A DNA stretch of 64,000 nucleotides from Gonocerus acuteangulatus (lineage: Eukaryota > Arthropoda > Insecta > Hemiptera > Coreidae): contig OX328132.1 in assembly GCA_946811695.1 (NCBI GenBank), positions 96,844,022 to 96,908,021 of the forward strand, read 5' to 3'. Positions 23,800-35,946 of the stretch are shown piece after piece. Below the pieces are notes generated by a model. The model was not told the origin of the DNA. It made no database searches and worked only from the letters and a program-made list of their open reading frames with translations. The position numbers and the translations under genes are program-made. The stretch's first letter is position 1. The number at the start of each line of letters is the position of its first letter.

Positions 23800-24117
23800 A
23801 ATAAATATACATTTTAGCAAATAAAATGTGTTTTATTCAATAAGAACACTGACCGAAACCCCGACGATCAACGCTTCCAGAGGTCAAATTGATTGCTCTC
23901 TTAACTAAACTACCATAAGGAAAGTGTAGAAGGCCTTCAAGAAAAAAAAAAAAAGAACAAAGACGATACATTTTGGGTTTGTGATCCTAAACTTTGTAAT
24001 TTAGATGACTTTGAAAAACTTAGTATCTGCTTTCAAGTATATTATGCAGTTAACCCTTACGACTTTATTTACAACATTTAAGAAAGAAGTCACACGTGTT
24101 GTTGTTAAGATGCATCG

Positions 24118-25410
24118 AAATGTTTCTTAAAACATCAAATATAGGTTCTCTTTACCAAGACGATTCATTTGATACCCCACATGATGGGTTTCAGAAGGAA
24201 TGATGGCTTTCCGCTGGAACAAAAAGTACAAAACGTCATAGGTAACATGACACTCCCGTATCAAGACCTACCTGCGTGCCAAGTTTGGTCAAAATAGGCC
24301 AAACGGTGTGGATTTGTATAAGGAACAAACATTCTCTGAATACATGTTTATTTAAAATCTGTACAATAAAATACAATAATTAATTGTGCTGGTAAATGAA
24401 TACATATCAGTGTAGAACAGAATATGGAAGGAGCCAAACATTATCGACACTTCCTATTATATCTTTATATTTATTTTTGGTGTCTTTAACCGCTGTTAGT
24501 TTAGCTGGTCACGGGGCCAAAGTCTCTTAAGCCTCCTGTGGAGGTTTTTAGGATGGGTCTGGGTGGAAAGGGATTGACCTCTAGGATTTGGGTGGGATGA
24601 CAACTTGGAATGAAAGGTTATAAGGAACAAACATGCAGACAGAAAGCTGAAAGACCTTTTTGACCTACGCTAGTGAATTCCCCGGACCAAGACCTACCTG
24701 TGTGCCAAGTTTGGTCAAAATCAGGTCAAACGGTGAAAATTTGTGTAAGGAACAAACATGCAGACAGACAGCTGAAGAGCTTTTTGACCTACCCTAGTGC
24801 ATTCCCCGGACCAAGACCTACCTGTGTGCCAAGTTTGGTCAAAATCAGGTCAAACGGTGTGAATTTGTTGTTAGGAACAAATATGCAGACAGGCAGCTGA
24901 AAGACCTTTTTGACCTACCCTAGTGCATTCCCCGGACCAAGACCTACCTGTGTGCCAAGTTTGGTCAAAATCGGTCAAACGTTGTGAATTTGTGTAAGGA
25001 ACAAACATGCAGACAGACAGCTGATAGACGATTTTGACCTAGCCTATGACACTACCCGGATAAAGGCCTACCTGTGTACCATGTTTGGTCAAAATCGGTC
25101 AAATTGTGTGGATTTGTATAAAGAATAAACAGTTAGGCAAACAGCTGATAGAAGATATTGAACTAGCCTATGATTCTTCCCGTATCAAGACCCACCTGTG
25201 TCCCAAGTTTGGTCAAAATCGGTCAAACGGTTCGGATTTGTATAAGGAACAAACATACAGATAGACAGCTGGTATAAGATTTTGACCGAGCCTACATGCG
25301 CCTAAATGTTTCTTAAAACATCAAATACAGGTTCTTCATACCGAGACGATTCATTTGATACCCCACATCATGGGTTTCGGACAGAATGATGGGTTTCCGA
25401 AGGAAGTACA
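24118..25410 (+). repeat. ~125-bp tandem array between direct repeats
   Basis: The box AAGTTTGGTCAAAAT recurs at 24,281, 24,707, 24,831, 24,957, 25,081 (ATG variant) and 25,205. The last five are spaced 124-126 bases apart. Each unit holds CCTACCTGTGTGCCAAG and GGAACAAACATGCAGACAGA. A flanking block (ATGTTTCTTAAAACATCAAA) occurs at both 24,118 and 25,298. A related single unit lies at 62,700-62,880. Confidence 0.85.
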
Positions 25411-25805
25411 AAACTGGCACGCCCCCGCCCCGGAAGCGGCGTCATACACAACTTTTCAGGATTTTTCGATTTTTTCCTTTAATAACAACCTCATATCTAT
25501 CACCCTGCACAATTTCAAGTCTCTAGCATCATGGGAAGTGCCTAATAATTTTGATTAGTGAGTGAGTGAGTCCTATAAATCCCGACTTTCGATCGCTTAT
25601 ATCTCAGAGACTATTCGATGTATAATTATGACAATTTCCAGTTTTACTCAGACGTAGTATTATAATACCTGTCTACAATTTCATAACTTTATCTTTACCT
25701 GGTTGAAAGTTATGAGAGGGTAAAAATCGGCTCTAAGACCTCCTGTAATATACACACGGTATGCTTAGGCCGGAACTTGGCCTGGCGCACTACCGTACGC
25801 CTAGA
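25411..25805. other. No gene recognised
   Basis: Mixed sequence between the tandem array and the right inverted arm. No ORF with a domain and no repeat match were found. Confidence 0.5.
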
Positions 25806-26222
25806 TTGTTTTAACGTTCGAAGGAAAATACATAAAATAGTAAAGTAATATATATTATTGAATGTAATGCTCTACAGCCCTATAACTGGCATTTATTTTT
25901 TGGGCTCATTGTTGAAGAGTTATCCGGTCAAAAAGAGCAAAAAATGTGCGGCAAAAGTGTTCCCAAAATTATAGACTTTCAAGGAAGGATATCTCGCAAA
26001 CTAAAGACATCTCGAAAAACTTGATTGAATAGAAGTTGTCCCAAATTTAATCAGCTTTCATTTGTTATCGAGTCGTCATGTCGCTAGGAAGCATGGTTTC
26101 CAACATATAAGCGAAAACACGACGAATGGGACCTTCTACCCCCTCCCACCAACCCACGGATCAAAGGCTACGGCCATGGACTTCTCCTTTAGTTTTTGCC
26201 TCTTTGGGCTTCTTAACTAGTT
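25806..26222 (-). repeat. Right arm of the 5.6-kb-spaced inverted repeat
   Basis: Reverse-complement partner of 20,640-21,015. It ends about 200 bases before the start codon of the imd-like gene. Confidence 0.75.
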
Positions 26223-26418
26223 GTCACGTTGGCTTTATCTGTTTCCTTGTTATTTCGTTTCTTATCTTTTTTTAAGGACGGGGTATATTATAATTTTAAG
26301 ATATAATACGTAACGAATCACTCGAATTATTCTACATAAATTAGTGTATTTTATTGAAAAGACATATTTGATCTCAACATTATTTTGTCGGTTTCGAGTA
26401 ACATAAGTTTTGAAATAC

Positions 26419-26533
26419 ATGTCATTCTTAAAAAAACTTGCTACTGATGCAGTCTCCTTCAAGGAAAAGAAAAAGAAAAAGGAAACTAAGTCAAAATATA
26501 AATCTGATGATACTAGTAATGGGGATGAGAAAA
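26419..26533 (+). CDS. imd: imd-like exon 1 (coding)
   Basis: ATG at 26,419 is the first Met after an in-frame TAA at 26,404. The exon begins MSFLKKLATDAVSF and runs into a Lys-rich stretch. It ends AAAA|GTGAGT, a strong donor, phase 1. A noncoding exon further upstream cannot be excluded. Confidence 0.7.
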
Positions 26534-29500
26534 GTGAGTTTTAATTACATGTACTTTGTTTTGCAGGTAAGAATATTTCATGATAAGAGAACCAGTTTTA
26601 GTGTTTTTGTCTTTTATCATAAATGGAATTTTTATATTTATTTTACTGGTATGTTACGCATTTATTAGGGTCATTATGGATTAAATTTTGACATTTGCCT
26701 AATCTTAAAGAAGTTTATTTACACTATTCATGATTAGAATCCAGTGCAGTATTTAACTTATTTTTATTTTTTATTCCTTGGAATTATGCATAATGCCCCT
26801 TTTCTTTAACAGACTTGCTCCATGTTTCTGCTGTCAGACCCAGAACTGCCCTTCTTGCTCATCAAACCAAGAAAAACCAAAACACAATGCGCACGTGTTT
26901 TTGTTGTATTTCTTTGCTCTGTGATAACGTTCGAGCCGTTTTGAAAGTGATCCAAAAGATATTTCCCATTCTACACTAAGTGAGATTGAAGAAATCCCCA
27001 AAATAAGCTCAGAAAAATGTTGCAGAACTTTTCAGCTCGTAGGAAAATCATTGGGTAGACCTCTGCATCTCTACTCACCAATACTGAAGAACAGAGGAGG
27101 TCCAGAAGACAAATTTAGACTGGTATTAATCCCACAATAAAGCATTGGGTGGGGGGAGATTCTTTTTATGACCTAGCATTACTGATAGTATGTTTCAACT
27201 TTAAAGTACATTTTTGCATGACATAAACCTTATTATTTTATTATTGACATTATCTTTTTGTCTTATTAATCTTAAAAAGATTTTCAATAAGTAAATTATT
27301 GGCCACCATGTTTTCTGTGAGTTGAATTTGAAATCCATAATAAGATTATTTGGTAAATGTGAAGATGAGGGTCCCGGGATCCGATTATTTTTATATGTTG
27401 CACTATAACGTATTTTGATGCACTAAACCGGAATCCATTAAAAAAAAAAAGTCTCTCTCAACTAGGAAAGAAGTTATGAAGCACTAAAGTTCACTGTTAT
27501 GCGAGTTCTGAAAGCTGGCGTAAATAACGTATTTGTAAACATGTGCATGCGCGGGGATGTAAGATTGGCAAACATGAACTGTTATTTGAAATGTTTATAA
27601 ACTTTTTATTCACAAATCATTGTAAATTTGGGCGTCCTCACCTGTCGTAATATGTCGCTTATGGGCATTCGTGCTATGCGTTTCTGCTCGCTCAAGAAGA
27701 TATCGAAACTCTAGTCAATCCAACTCGCTAAAATTAATACAATTCTATTAATTTTAGCGAGTTGGATTGACTAGAGTTTTGACATCTTCTTGAGCGAGCA
27801 GTAACGCATAAGCTTACTCCGTTCTTGATAAATTTAAATAATTTATGGTAAATTTCAATTAGACTTCTTTAATACAGACTTTTCCATACCCGCACATGCG
27901 CATGTTGACAAATATAGTTCTTTACACTAGCTTTCATAACCCGCATAACAGCGAACTTTAGTGCTTAATAACTTCTTCCCTAGTTGAGGGCAAGTTTTTT
28001 TTTATTTTTTATTTTTTTTTATTTATTTATTTATTTATTTATTTTTAAAACGAATTCGTGTTTAGTGCGTCAAAATACTATATAGTGAAAAATTTCAAAA
28101 TAATCAGGACCCTCATCTTCACATTTACCGATTATTTATTGTATTCTTCGTTTTTAATGATGTATTCATCCATAAAAATTCTCTATTTAAATACTGCTTA
28201 TTTCACTTTTTAAAGAAATTAATCATTCAAAGTTATAGGTTTGGCCAAACATTGAAAAAAAGTAAGTCATGTCCCAAAGTGTTATACAAAATGTTCATAC
28301 TACATTTAAATATTCGACTCCTCATATGCTTATCTTTAAAATTAAAAATGCAAGGGGATCTGATTACCAATGAAAAATGGGTGCAAGTTTGCATGCCTGT
28401 GTTAGTTTTCTTTGCTCGTGAAATGAAAGTAGTTCTTTCATAATGAAACTATACATATTAGTTAGTGTAGACATGGCATACTTATGACAATATAGTTAGG
28501 CTAAGTTCTCAATGTTCTTATTTGTTGCAGAAGGACCATCAATTTCAGTTCAGCATTGCAATAATGTACATTTTGGACATAATTATTCAGTTACTAATAC
28601 AAGTATAGTTAATAATGAAGTTCCAAGATCGACAAATTCTGAATATGATGAATCTACTCCTTCACTTCCAAAGGATATTGGAGGTATGATTGTATGACAT
28701 TTAAAGCTGTACCATCTAATCTATTTTACATTTTGAGATTACCAATTTTTTAGGCCTTAGAATGCTATGGACAAATATATTCGTTCCCCATAAAATTGCT
28801 CTTAGTGCAACGCATGAATATATTTGGGCAGCCGGGGCATTGCTCAGAGTGCTATGCTCGAATACATTCATTTCATCATTCTTTCTATAATCCCTGCTGC
28901 CAGGAAACCCTGAGACCATGTGTATCACTCTTTGCAACTTGTCTTGTTACTTAGCTAATTGCAGCAGTTAGATTGCAGAAGAATGTCCTTACGTGTGCTT
29001 TTGCTGATATTATTGTAAGTTAAAGCTAATAGTCCATCGGCCCGTGTACATTTCATGCAACGATTTTTAAGATTCTTCATTTTTTTACTATAGATTGTAC
29101 CCGTCTCAACTAGTTCAGTGCCACTTGTCAGCTGGCTAGATAGCGGTGGGTGTGGCTGCAGGGGCGTTGAAAAGATAGGAAAAATGTGATGATGTGAAAC
29201 GATTTTAAGATTCGTGAAATTTTTTGAAGAAACACCTTTAATTATACAATAATCCTTGGCACTTGTCAGCTGGCCGGCCAGCAGTGGACTGATTGTCAGC
29301 TGGGGGGTCTAAACTGGCAAAAATACGAAATTCTTAAACCATTTTAAGATTGCTGAAATTTTGGTGGTTACTAGTATTAGTAGTGAGATTAACGAAAAAA
29401 ATTGTCAGCTGCTCATATCTTGGTGGAAAACTTGTCAGCTGGGGGTGTATAAGCACTGAGCGCATGGCACGCGCTCCGCTTTATACCGCCAGCTGACAAC

Positions 29501-32500
29501 TTTTCCACCCACATATAAGCAGCTGACCATTTCTTTTGTCAATCTTATTACGAATACTACCTACTAACAAAATTTCAGGAATTTTAATATAGTTTTTGAC
29601 TATTTAATAGCAAAAGCATGCTTATAGCGATTACAACTTCTGAATTATATTGATTATAAATGAATATTTTTATTATCAACAATCATCAGCATGGATAGTG
29701 ACTTAGGGCAGTATTTTTGGATATATTTTTTGGTTTATTTTAGATTATAAACACCGTAATATGGATATTTTTTTTTAAATCTACATTACAGTAGATTTAT
29801 ACTCGATATTAGGCGTATAGCCATCGGGGATCACGCATACAGGCTGCTAGGATTGCTAAAACGTGACGAAGTTCAAGACCCCTTAAGGCTTTTTTAACTC
29901 TAGTGTGTATAGAGTGTCTGTCACAGCAGACATACAGACAACAATTCTATAAATCATTGTTTCGGGTACTATTGCGTTGATGAAGGCCCCCAATAGTATT
30001 TTTACCCCTATTTCTTGCATGTACAAACACCAATCCGTTATAATTTTATTATATGTAAAGATAGATTACGGCTAGTAGTGGTAAGTTGGTAATTCGGGTC
30101 CAGAATAAACCCCCCACCTAATAAACCGATTTAGTTTATTTGTACAACATATTTTCTATTAATATTTGCACAAACGAATACCGAGTTTCGTCCGACTGAC
30201 TTTGAGCCGGGAGTAAACCCCTCCTCCAGATGAACCAATTTTGCTGGTTAAAGAACTTGTTAAATCATTTGCTAAGGGAATACTATATACGAAGTTTCGT
30301 GACGAAAAAACCTCTGGTGTGTATCGTATTGACGATAGTTCATGAAATGTTCGACGTGATTCTTTACATTGGCTTAACTTTTTTATTTATGTACCGATTT
30401 GCATGAAACAAACACTAAATGTTAAGTGAAGGGTACCACAATATATTAGTGAACACTGCAATTAAAACGGATAAGCTGTTTCTGAGATTAGTGCGCACAG
30501 ACAAACAGGCAAAAATTCTAAAAATCATTGTTTTGGGTACTATTTCATTGATAAAGGCCCCCCAATAGTATTTTTCCCCATATATCTTCCAGGTACAGAC
30601 AGCGATCCGTTAGAATTGTACTGTGTATAGATTTGTATTAAGGTATAATGAAAAAATATATTATTTATTTGTATAAAGTACTGTAAAAATTAGTTTATAA
30701 TTTATTTATAATAATAATAGTTTACTAATAAAACTTTGTAATTAAAAGAAAGTCAATCGTCTTCTGATTCTGACTCTTCACCTTCAGAATAATCACTTTC
30801 GATATTTGTAGTGCTTGTGAGGTCATCCTACTGTCTCTCATGTGAAAATACTAATTATTGGTATTGAAAAAATTATGAAACATTAATAAAGCAAAGAGAA
30901 TGAATAATTTTAATTTCTTCAGTGAATTACTGATCTCGAACAATCATTTCAACTACTGGAGGTAATTGTTCGCCATCAAACCATTTACATGTGTACATTT
31001 TATTCATGTTATTATTAGATGTTAAAATTAGGATGAAAATTGAAAATTTGGATGGGAACGTGAACAAACCAAACTATTTAGATATTAATAAGTTATTTTT
31101 AACACTAGGCGAAACACTGTGCCAAGCGTTGTCTGATTTTCACGCATTCTCAGGCGAACATTTTTTATGTGCTATGTGTAACAGCAAGGTGAGATCCAAC
31201 AACGCCGTCAAGGTCACACTACGCCTCACTTGCCTCTATGCATATCTCAGCGGGAACCCGCGAAAATATAAAATTGCGGGTAATGATGCATGGGAGGTAA
31301 TGCCGGCTAAGGGACGAGAGGACACCATGTGCTGATGTGAAATAGTGTCGAAAGTTTTTAGTGGGATTCACTGATGCCAGACCATACTATATATTATTTA
31401 CTTGCGCAAGTAATAGCCTAAGGAACATATGTTAGTTGTTAAGCATAAGTATATTAGTGCAATTAGGGATGCATGAAACATGCTCATATTTATTATATTT
31501 TTTTATAAAAGCATGCAGAGTAGCACCTTTTTTAATTTCTATTTATTTTTCATTTTATTGATAAAAGAATGAGCAAAAAAAACTAATTATTTATATCGGT
31601 GCGTTTGTGCATGTAAAAGAGTTGTTTATATTTTATTTTAAATTATTATTATCCGTAGTATGCAAGAAACATGTCCTTTTATTAATTATATTGTCATTAA
31701 TTAAACAGATTTTTTTATTTATTATTATGCAACTCTCTCACCCTCAAAAGTCGATTACCTCCAGAGAGGTAACATATGTATGGTTTTAAAGCCATTGTTA
31801 GTGATGCCTGCGTCGCCAATTTTATTTTATGAAAATATATAAGTTAACAGAAGACGCCACAGAATTTAAACTACCCGACAAAAATTTCGATGCTTCTCTT
31901 TTCCAACCATCAAAATCTGCGTTCCTACAAAACATTTTAAAGACAATATATATCAGTACAATTTGGAGCAACGCCTACAAACAAGAACCTTATAGTTTAA
32001 CTCCTCTGGATTACGGATGGGATATTGAAGATAATATATAAACCTGAAGATTGTTGGATCCCGAACAATTCCGTCCAGTAGTTGATATGATTATTTGAGA
32101 TCAGAAATTCACTGAAGATATTAAAATTATTTATTTTCTATGCTTTATTATGGATAATCATTCTATCAATAACAATAATTAGTATTTTCAGATGAAAGAC
32201 AGCAAGAAGAGGATAACCGCACAATTACTGCGGATGCAGACATTGATGATTCTGAAGGTGAAGAGTCAGAATCAGAAGACGATTGACTTTCTTTTTATTA
32301 CAAAGTATTAATAGTATACTATTATTATTATTAATAAATTGTATAATACTTTTTATTACCAATACAGTATTTTATACAAATAAATGATATATTTTTTCAT
32401 CATACCTTAATGCAAATACATAATATATTTTAACGTTGATAATAAAAATATTCATTTACAATCAATATATTCAGAAGTTGTAATCGCTATAAGCATGCTT

Positions 32501-35500
32501 TTGCTATTAAATAGTCAAAAACTATATTAAAATTCCTGAAATTTTGTTAGTAGGTAGAATTCGTAATAAGATTGACGAAAGAAATGGTCAGCTGCTTATA
32601 TGTGGGTGGAAAAGTTGTCAGCTGGCGGTATAAAGCGGAGCGCGTGCCATGCGCTCAGTGCTTATACACCCCCAGCTGACAAGTTTTCCACCAAGATATG
32701 AGCAGCTGACAATTTTTTTCGTTAATCTCACTACTAATACTAGTAACCACCAAAATTTCAGCAATCTTAAAATGGTTTAAGAATTTCGTATTTTTGCCAG
32801 TTTAGACCCCCCAGCTGACAATCAGTCCACTGCTGGCCGGCCAGCTGACAAGTGCCAAGGATTATTGTATAATTAAAGGTGTTTCTTCAAAAAATTTCAC
32901 GAATCTTAAAATCGTTTCACATCATCACATTTTTCCTATCTTTTCAACGCCCCTGCAGCCACACCCACCGCTATCTAGCCAGCTGACAAGTGGCACTGAA
33001 CTAGTTGAGACGGGTACAATCTATAGTAAAAAAATGAAGAATCTTAAAAATCGTTGCATGAAATGTACACGGGCCAACGGACTATAACTTTTCCCAAGCG
33101 GAGTGTCCTCGACCACCCTAAGGATCCATTACGTTTCTACTGAGACTGTACCCATAGCCGCTGGCTGTAAGGGTTGAAGTGTTTCTTCCAATGTTCGCAT
33201 ACACTTTTACAAAAATCTGCTAAACTTTTTCGAATTTTCAGACTAAATTAGAAGTGGGAAATATGATCCGAACGAATAGTTTTCAGTAAAAATTATGGGT
33301 AATCACGGTGCACTCGTTTAAACACGGAAATTTTCTGGTATAAACACCGTAATCTCCTTGTATAAACACATTAATTCTCTCCACTTTGAATGTGTCTGAA
33401 GATTTATTGAGACGTCTTGTATGATCGTGTAAGTAGAGATTCTTCCTTTAAAAGGGCTCATAACTTTGAAAATAGAAATATATTTTAATTTTAATATTTC
33501 ATTATTCTTTTTCAAATATACTATACAGGGTGTCCTGCATTAAGATGTCATAACTTTAGGGTTTTATTTCTTTATTCTGCACCACATTTAGTAGTTCAGG
33601 GGCGCAGAAATAAGCGTTCTATCTGAACATGTAGCAGAGCTACTCAAACTTTTGTCTATTTTCAAAACTATTGTTTTTATTTTATTAAAAACCGCATTTT
33701 TGGGTTTTTAAATTAATGTATCGTAAACAAGGACCACATTTTTCTCTACATTAAAATCTACATTAAATTTCCGATAAGAAACACCCGTTATTGAAATATT
33801 ACCATGTAAATTAACAGCTATACTAAAAGCCATATGGATGTGACGATATCACTGCTTCTGTGTCGATGTCATTTGGGGGAAGTGATGTAGCGTCAACAAC
33901 TTCTCAGTTGGTGACAACTGTGGAGTGGCTATGACTAGGCTTCTATAAAACACTGCTGCCAGATCTAACACCATTTTAGCCAGTCTTTGTCTAGCCACTG
34001 CCTCAGTACCTGACACTCTCTGTACTAGGCAGTGACCACATGCATATGACTCCGTTGTGCTACGGTGCTTGTTCCTCGTATGTTAGCCCCACACAACTAC
34101 GGTTAAAAAAGCCTTGGATTCTCACGCGGGAGATAGGGGTTCATGTCCTGCCTGCAGAAAGGATTTTTCCCTTTTGAGTCTCGTTGAGAAAATTCCCTGC
34201 TGTACCATGGATGTCGGCGCTAATGACCTAGAAATCAGTGTGCCATAAAAAAAAAAAAAAAAAAATGCCCTACTTAGTGCAATAATATCTTAATTGAAAA
34301 AATCAACCTTGCGAGGGTAATGAATTGCTAGAGCATCAGGTGTTGTGCGTTACTTTGTGTTGATTTTTAGGCATTCCACTGTGTTCCCCGAGATGGGTGT
34401 ATTTTGATGTTTGTGGTGTGAATTGGACTCGAAGGCTTTTATTTTTTATTTATTATTATGGGCAGATGCGTTTTATTTATTTTTAATAAAGAAGGATATT
34501 TTTATTATTTTGTTTATTTATCATCTAGCCTGTCACAGGCAGTTGTAGTTTGGAGAGTGTTCTTCTTAATTAATTTAATCTATAAACATTTACTTAGCAT
34601 TATTGATGACCTAATTAGTAAAGATTTATGTAATATTCTTTAACAACAGAGATTATTCTTTCAATATAAATATAATAAACAGAAGAGACAATTTTTATCA
34701 TTTCATAGCTATATTTTAGATTTATGTGTAAATTTAAGATGTATATATTTGATATATTAATGTATTTCAGATCTATTGGCTGTTAATAAATAAAAAAAAA
34801 ACTAAATAAATTAGTGTATATTCAATAATTCAACACAATGCCACTATACAGAGTGTCTATTGCAATAGCAGAATTCAAGTCCAACAATAAGAAACATTAA
34901 CTCAATCCTTTCCAACAGGATATTTATTTTTTAATTTTCCTTTGAAATAAGTTTTAACGCTGATTATAGTGTGCCTAATTAGGGGAGACACCTGACCTAA
35001 TGGCACTGGAGGACGTGGCTAACTTATATCAATCCCTTGGGGCTATGGTTCTTATTTCTTACCTGGTCATTCTCATTTATGAGGTGAAGTATATTCTATC
35101 TCAAGCTGTGAAGTACCTTCAATCTAAAACAGATTCCTAAGGACATCCTTAAAGGAAATTTATTACATTACATCATTGTCCATTGGTATAGGTAGTTGTT
35201 GATAGACAATTTGATAGGCTTTTAAATTTGTATGCCTGTGCCATCCCTAATTTTGTAGACTTAGGGGTTAATTGAAATGAATTAATAAATACTATATTTG
35301 CTAAAAACTAAATATTTATTTTATGTCCAAACCCATTTCATTGATTCCAGTAACTTGGTAATCAAAATTTAATTTATATTGTGGAACATTTTTTTATAGA
35401 TAATTTTTCCAACACAGAAGAGGCAAACATGTATCATTTTGTCTTGGTTAGTGATTATGCCAAAAAAGAATGCAAGTCCTTAGGGTTACTCCTATATCCG

Positions 35501-35543
35501 GAGGGTGAACTAGAGAAATATTCATCTGGAAAAAAGGTACCTA

Positions 35544-35614
<71 letters not shown>

Positions 35615-35836
35615 CCTAAGTTGAAAACTAAGATGTTGTAGGTAGTTGGTAACAGCTTATTCAGTCTTCATTTATTTTATATTAAATTTTTGTTGCTGTA
35701 GAAACGTTTCGGCTATAAGCAATTTTCAATCTAATTATGAATGAATGAATGAATATTTACTGTATTTTGTAAATTACAAAGTACATTTACAGGGAGTCTG
35801 GTCTTGTTACACCATTATGTGTATAAATGCTGTTTA

Positions 35837-35873
<37 letters not shown>

Positions 35874-35913
35874 TAAATACTTTTTCTACAAAAAAAAAAA
35901 AAAAAAAAAAAAA

Positions 35914-35946
<33 letters not shown>

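Larger units (their letters stand above)
21879..23881 (+). mobile_element. Penelope-like element with inverted terminal repeats
   Basis: The outer 230 bases on each side are inverted copies of one terminal repeat (AAGCGTTGATCGTCGGGG... outward, hammerhead-like motif inside). Between them lies a plus-strand frame with the end of a Penelope-type RT and a GIY-YIG endonuclease. GGTCAAATTGA occurs near 21,840 and again at 23,882, a probable duplication with about 35 extra bases on the left, as often seen with these elements. The copy is 5'-truncated: most of the RT is absent. Confidence 0.85.
29030..33084. mobile_element. 4.06-kb foldback DNA transposon in intron 2, TAA TSD
   Basis: Ends TAGTCC...GGACTA with inverted arms of about 650 bases (29,030-29,690 and 32,430-33,084) and a second inner pair (30,640-30,980 and 32,060-32,430). 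TAA flanks both sides, and the intact repeat D copy has one TAA. The word GTCAGCTG recurs many times in both arms. About 950 bases of unrelated sequence (29,690-30,640) interrupt the left arm. Coding remnants lie in the middle. A TAA duplication fits PIF/Harbinger, but the remnants do not show its transposase. Confidence 0.8.
28742..33530 (+). repeat. Dispersed repeat D, copy split by a transposon
   Basis: Left part 28,742-29,029 and right part 33,088-33,530 match 5,602-5,860 and 5,861-6,325. The break falls at TAA, exactly where the 4-kb element sits. Confidence 0.85.

Noticed and set aside
24118..25410. CRISPR-like array
   Set aside because: Units are continuous 125-bp tandem repeats without unique spacers, in a eukaryotic transposon context.
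28716..28937. Minus-strand ORF in intron 2
   Set aside because: Lies in dispersed repeat D; the second repeat D copy at 5,602 does not keep the frame open.
33525..33560. TATACAGGGTGTCCTGCATT as a transposon terminus
   Set aside because: Resembles a common terminal repeat, but I found no partner end within several kb.
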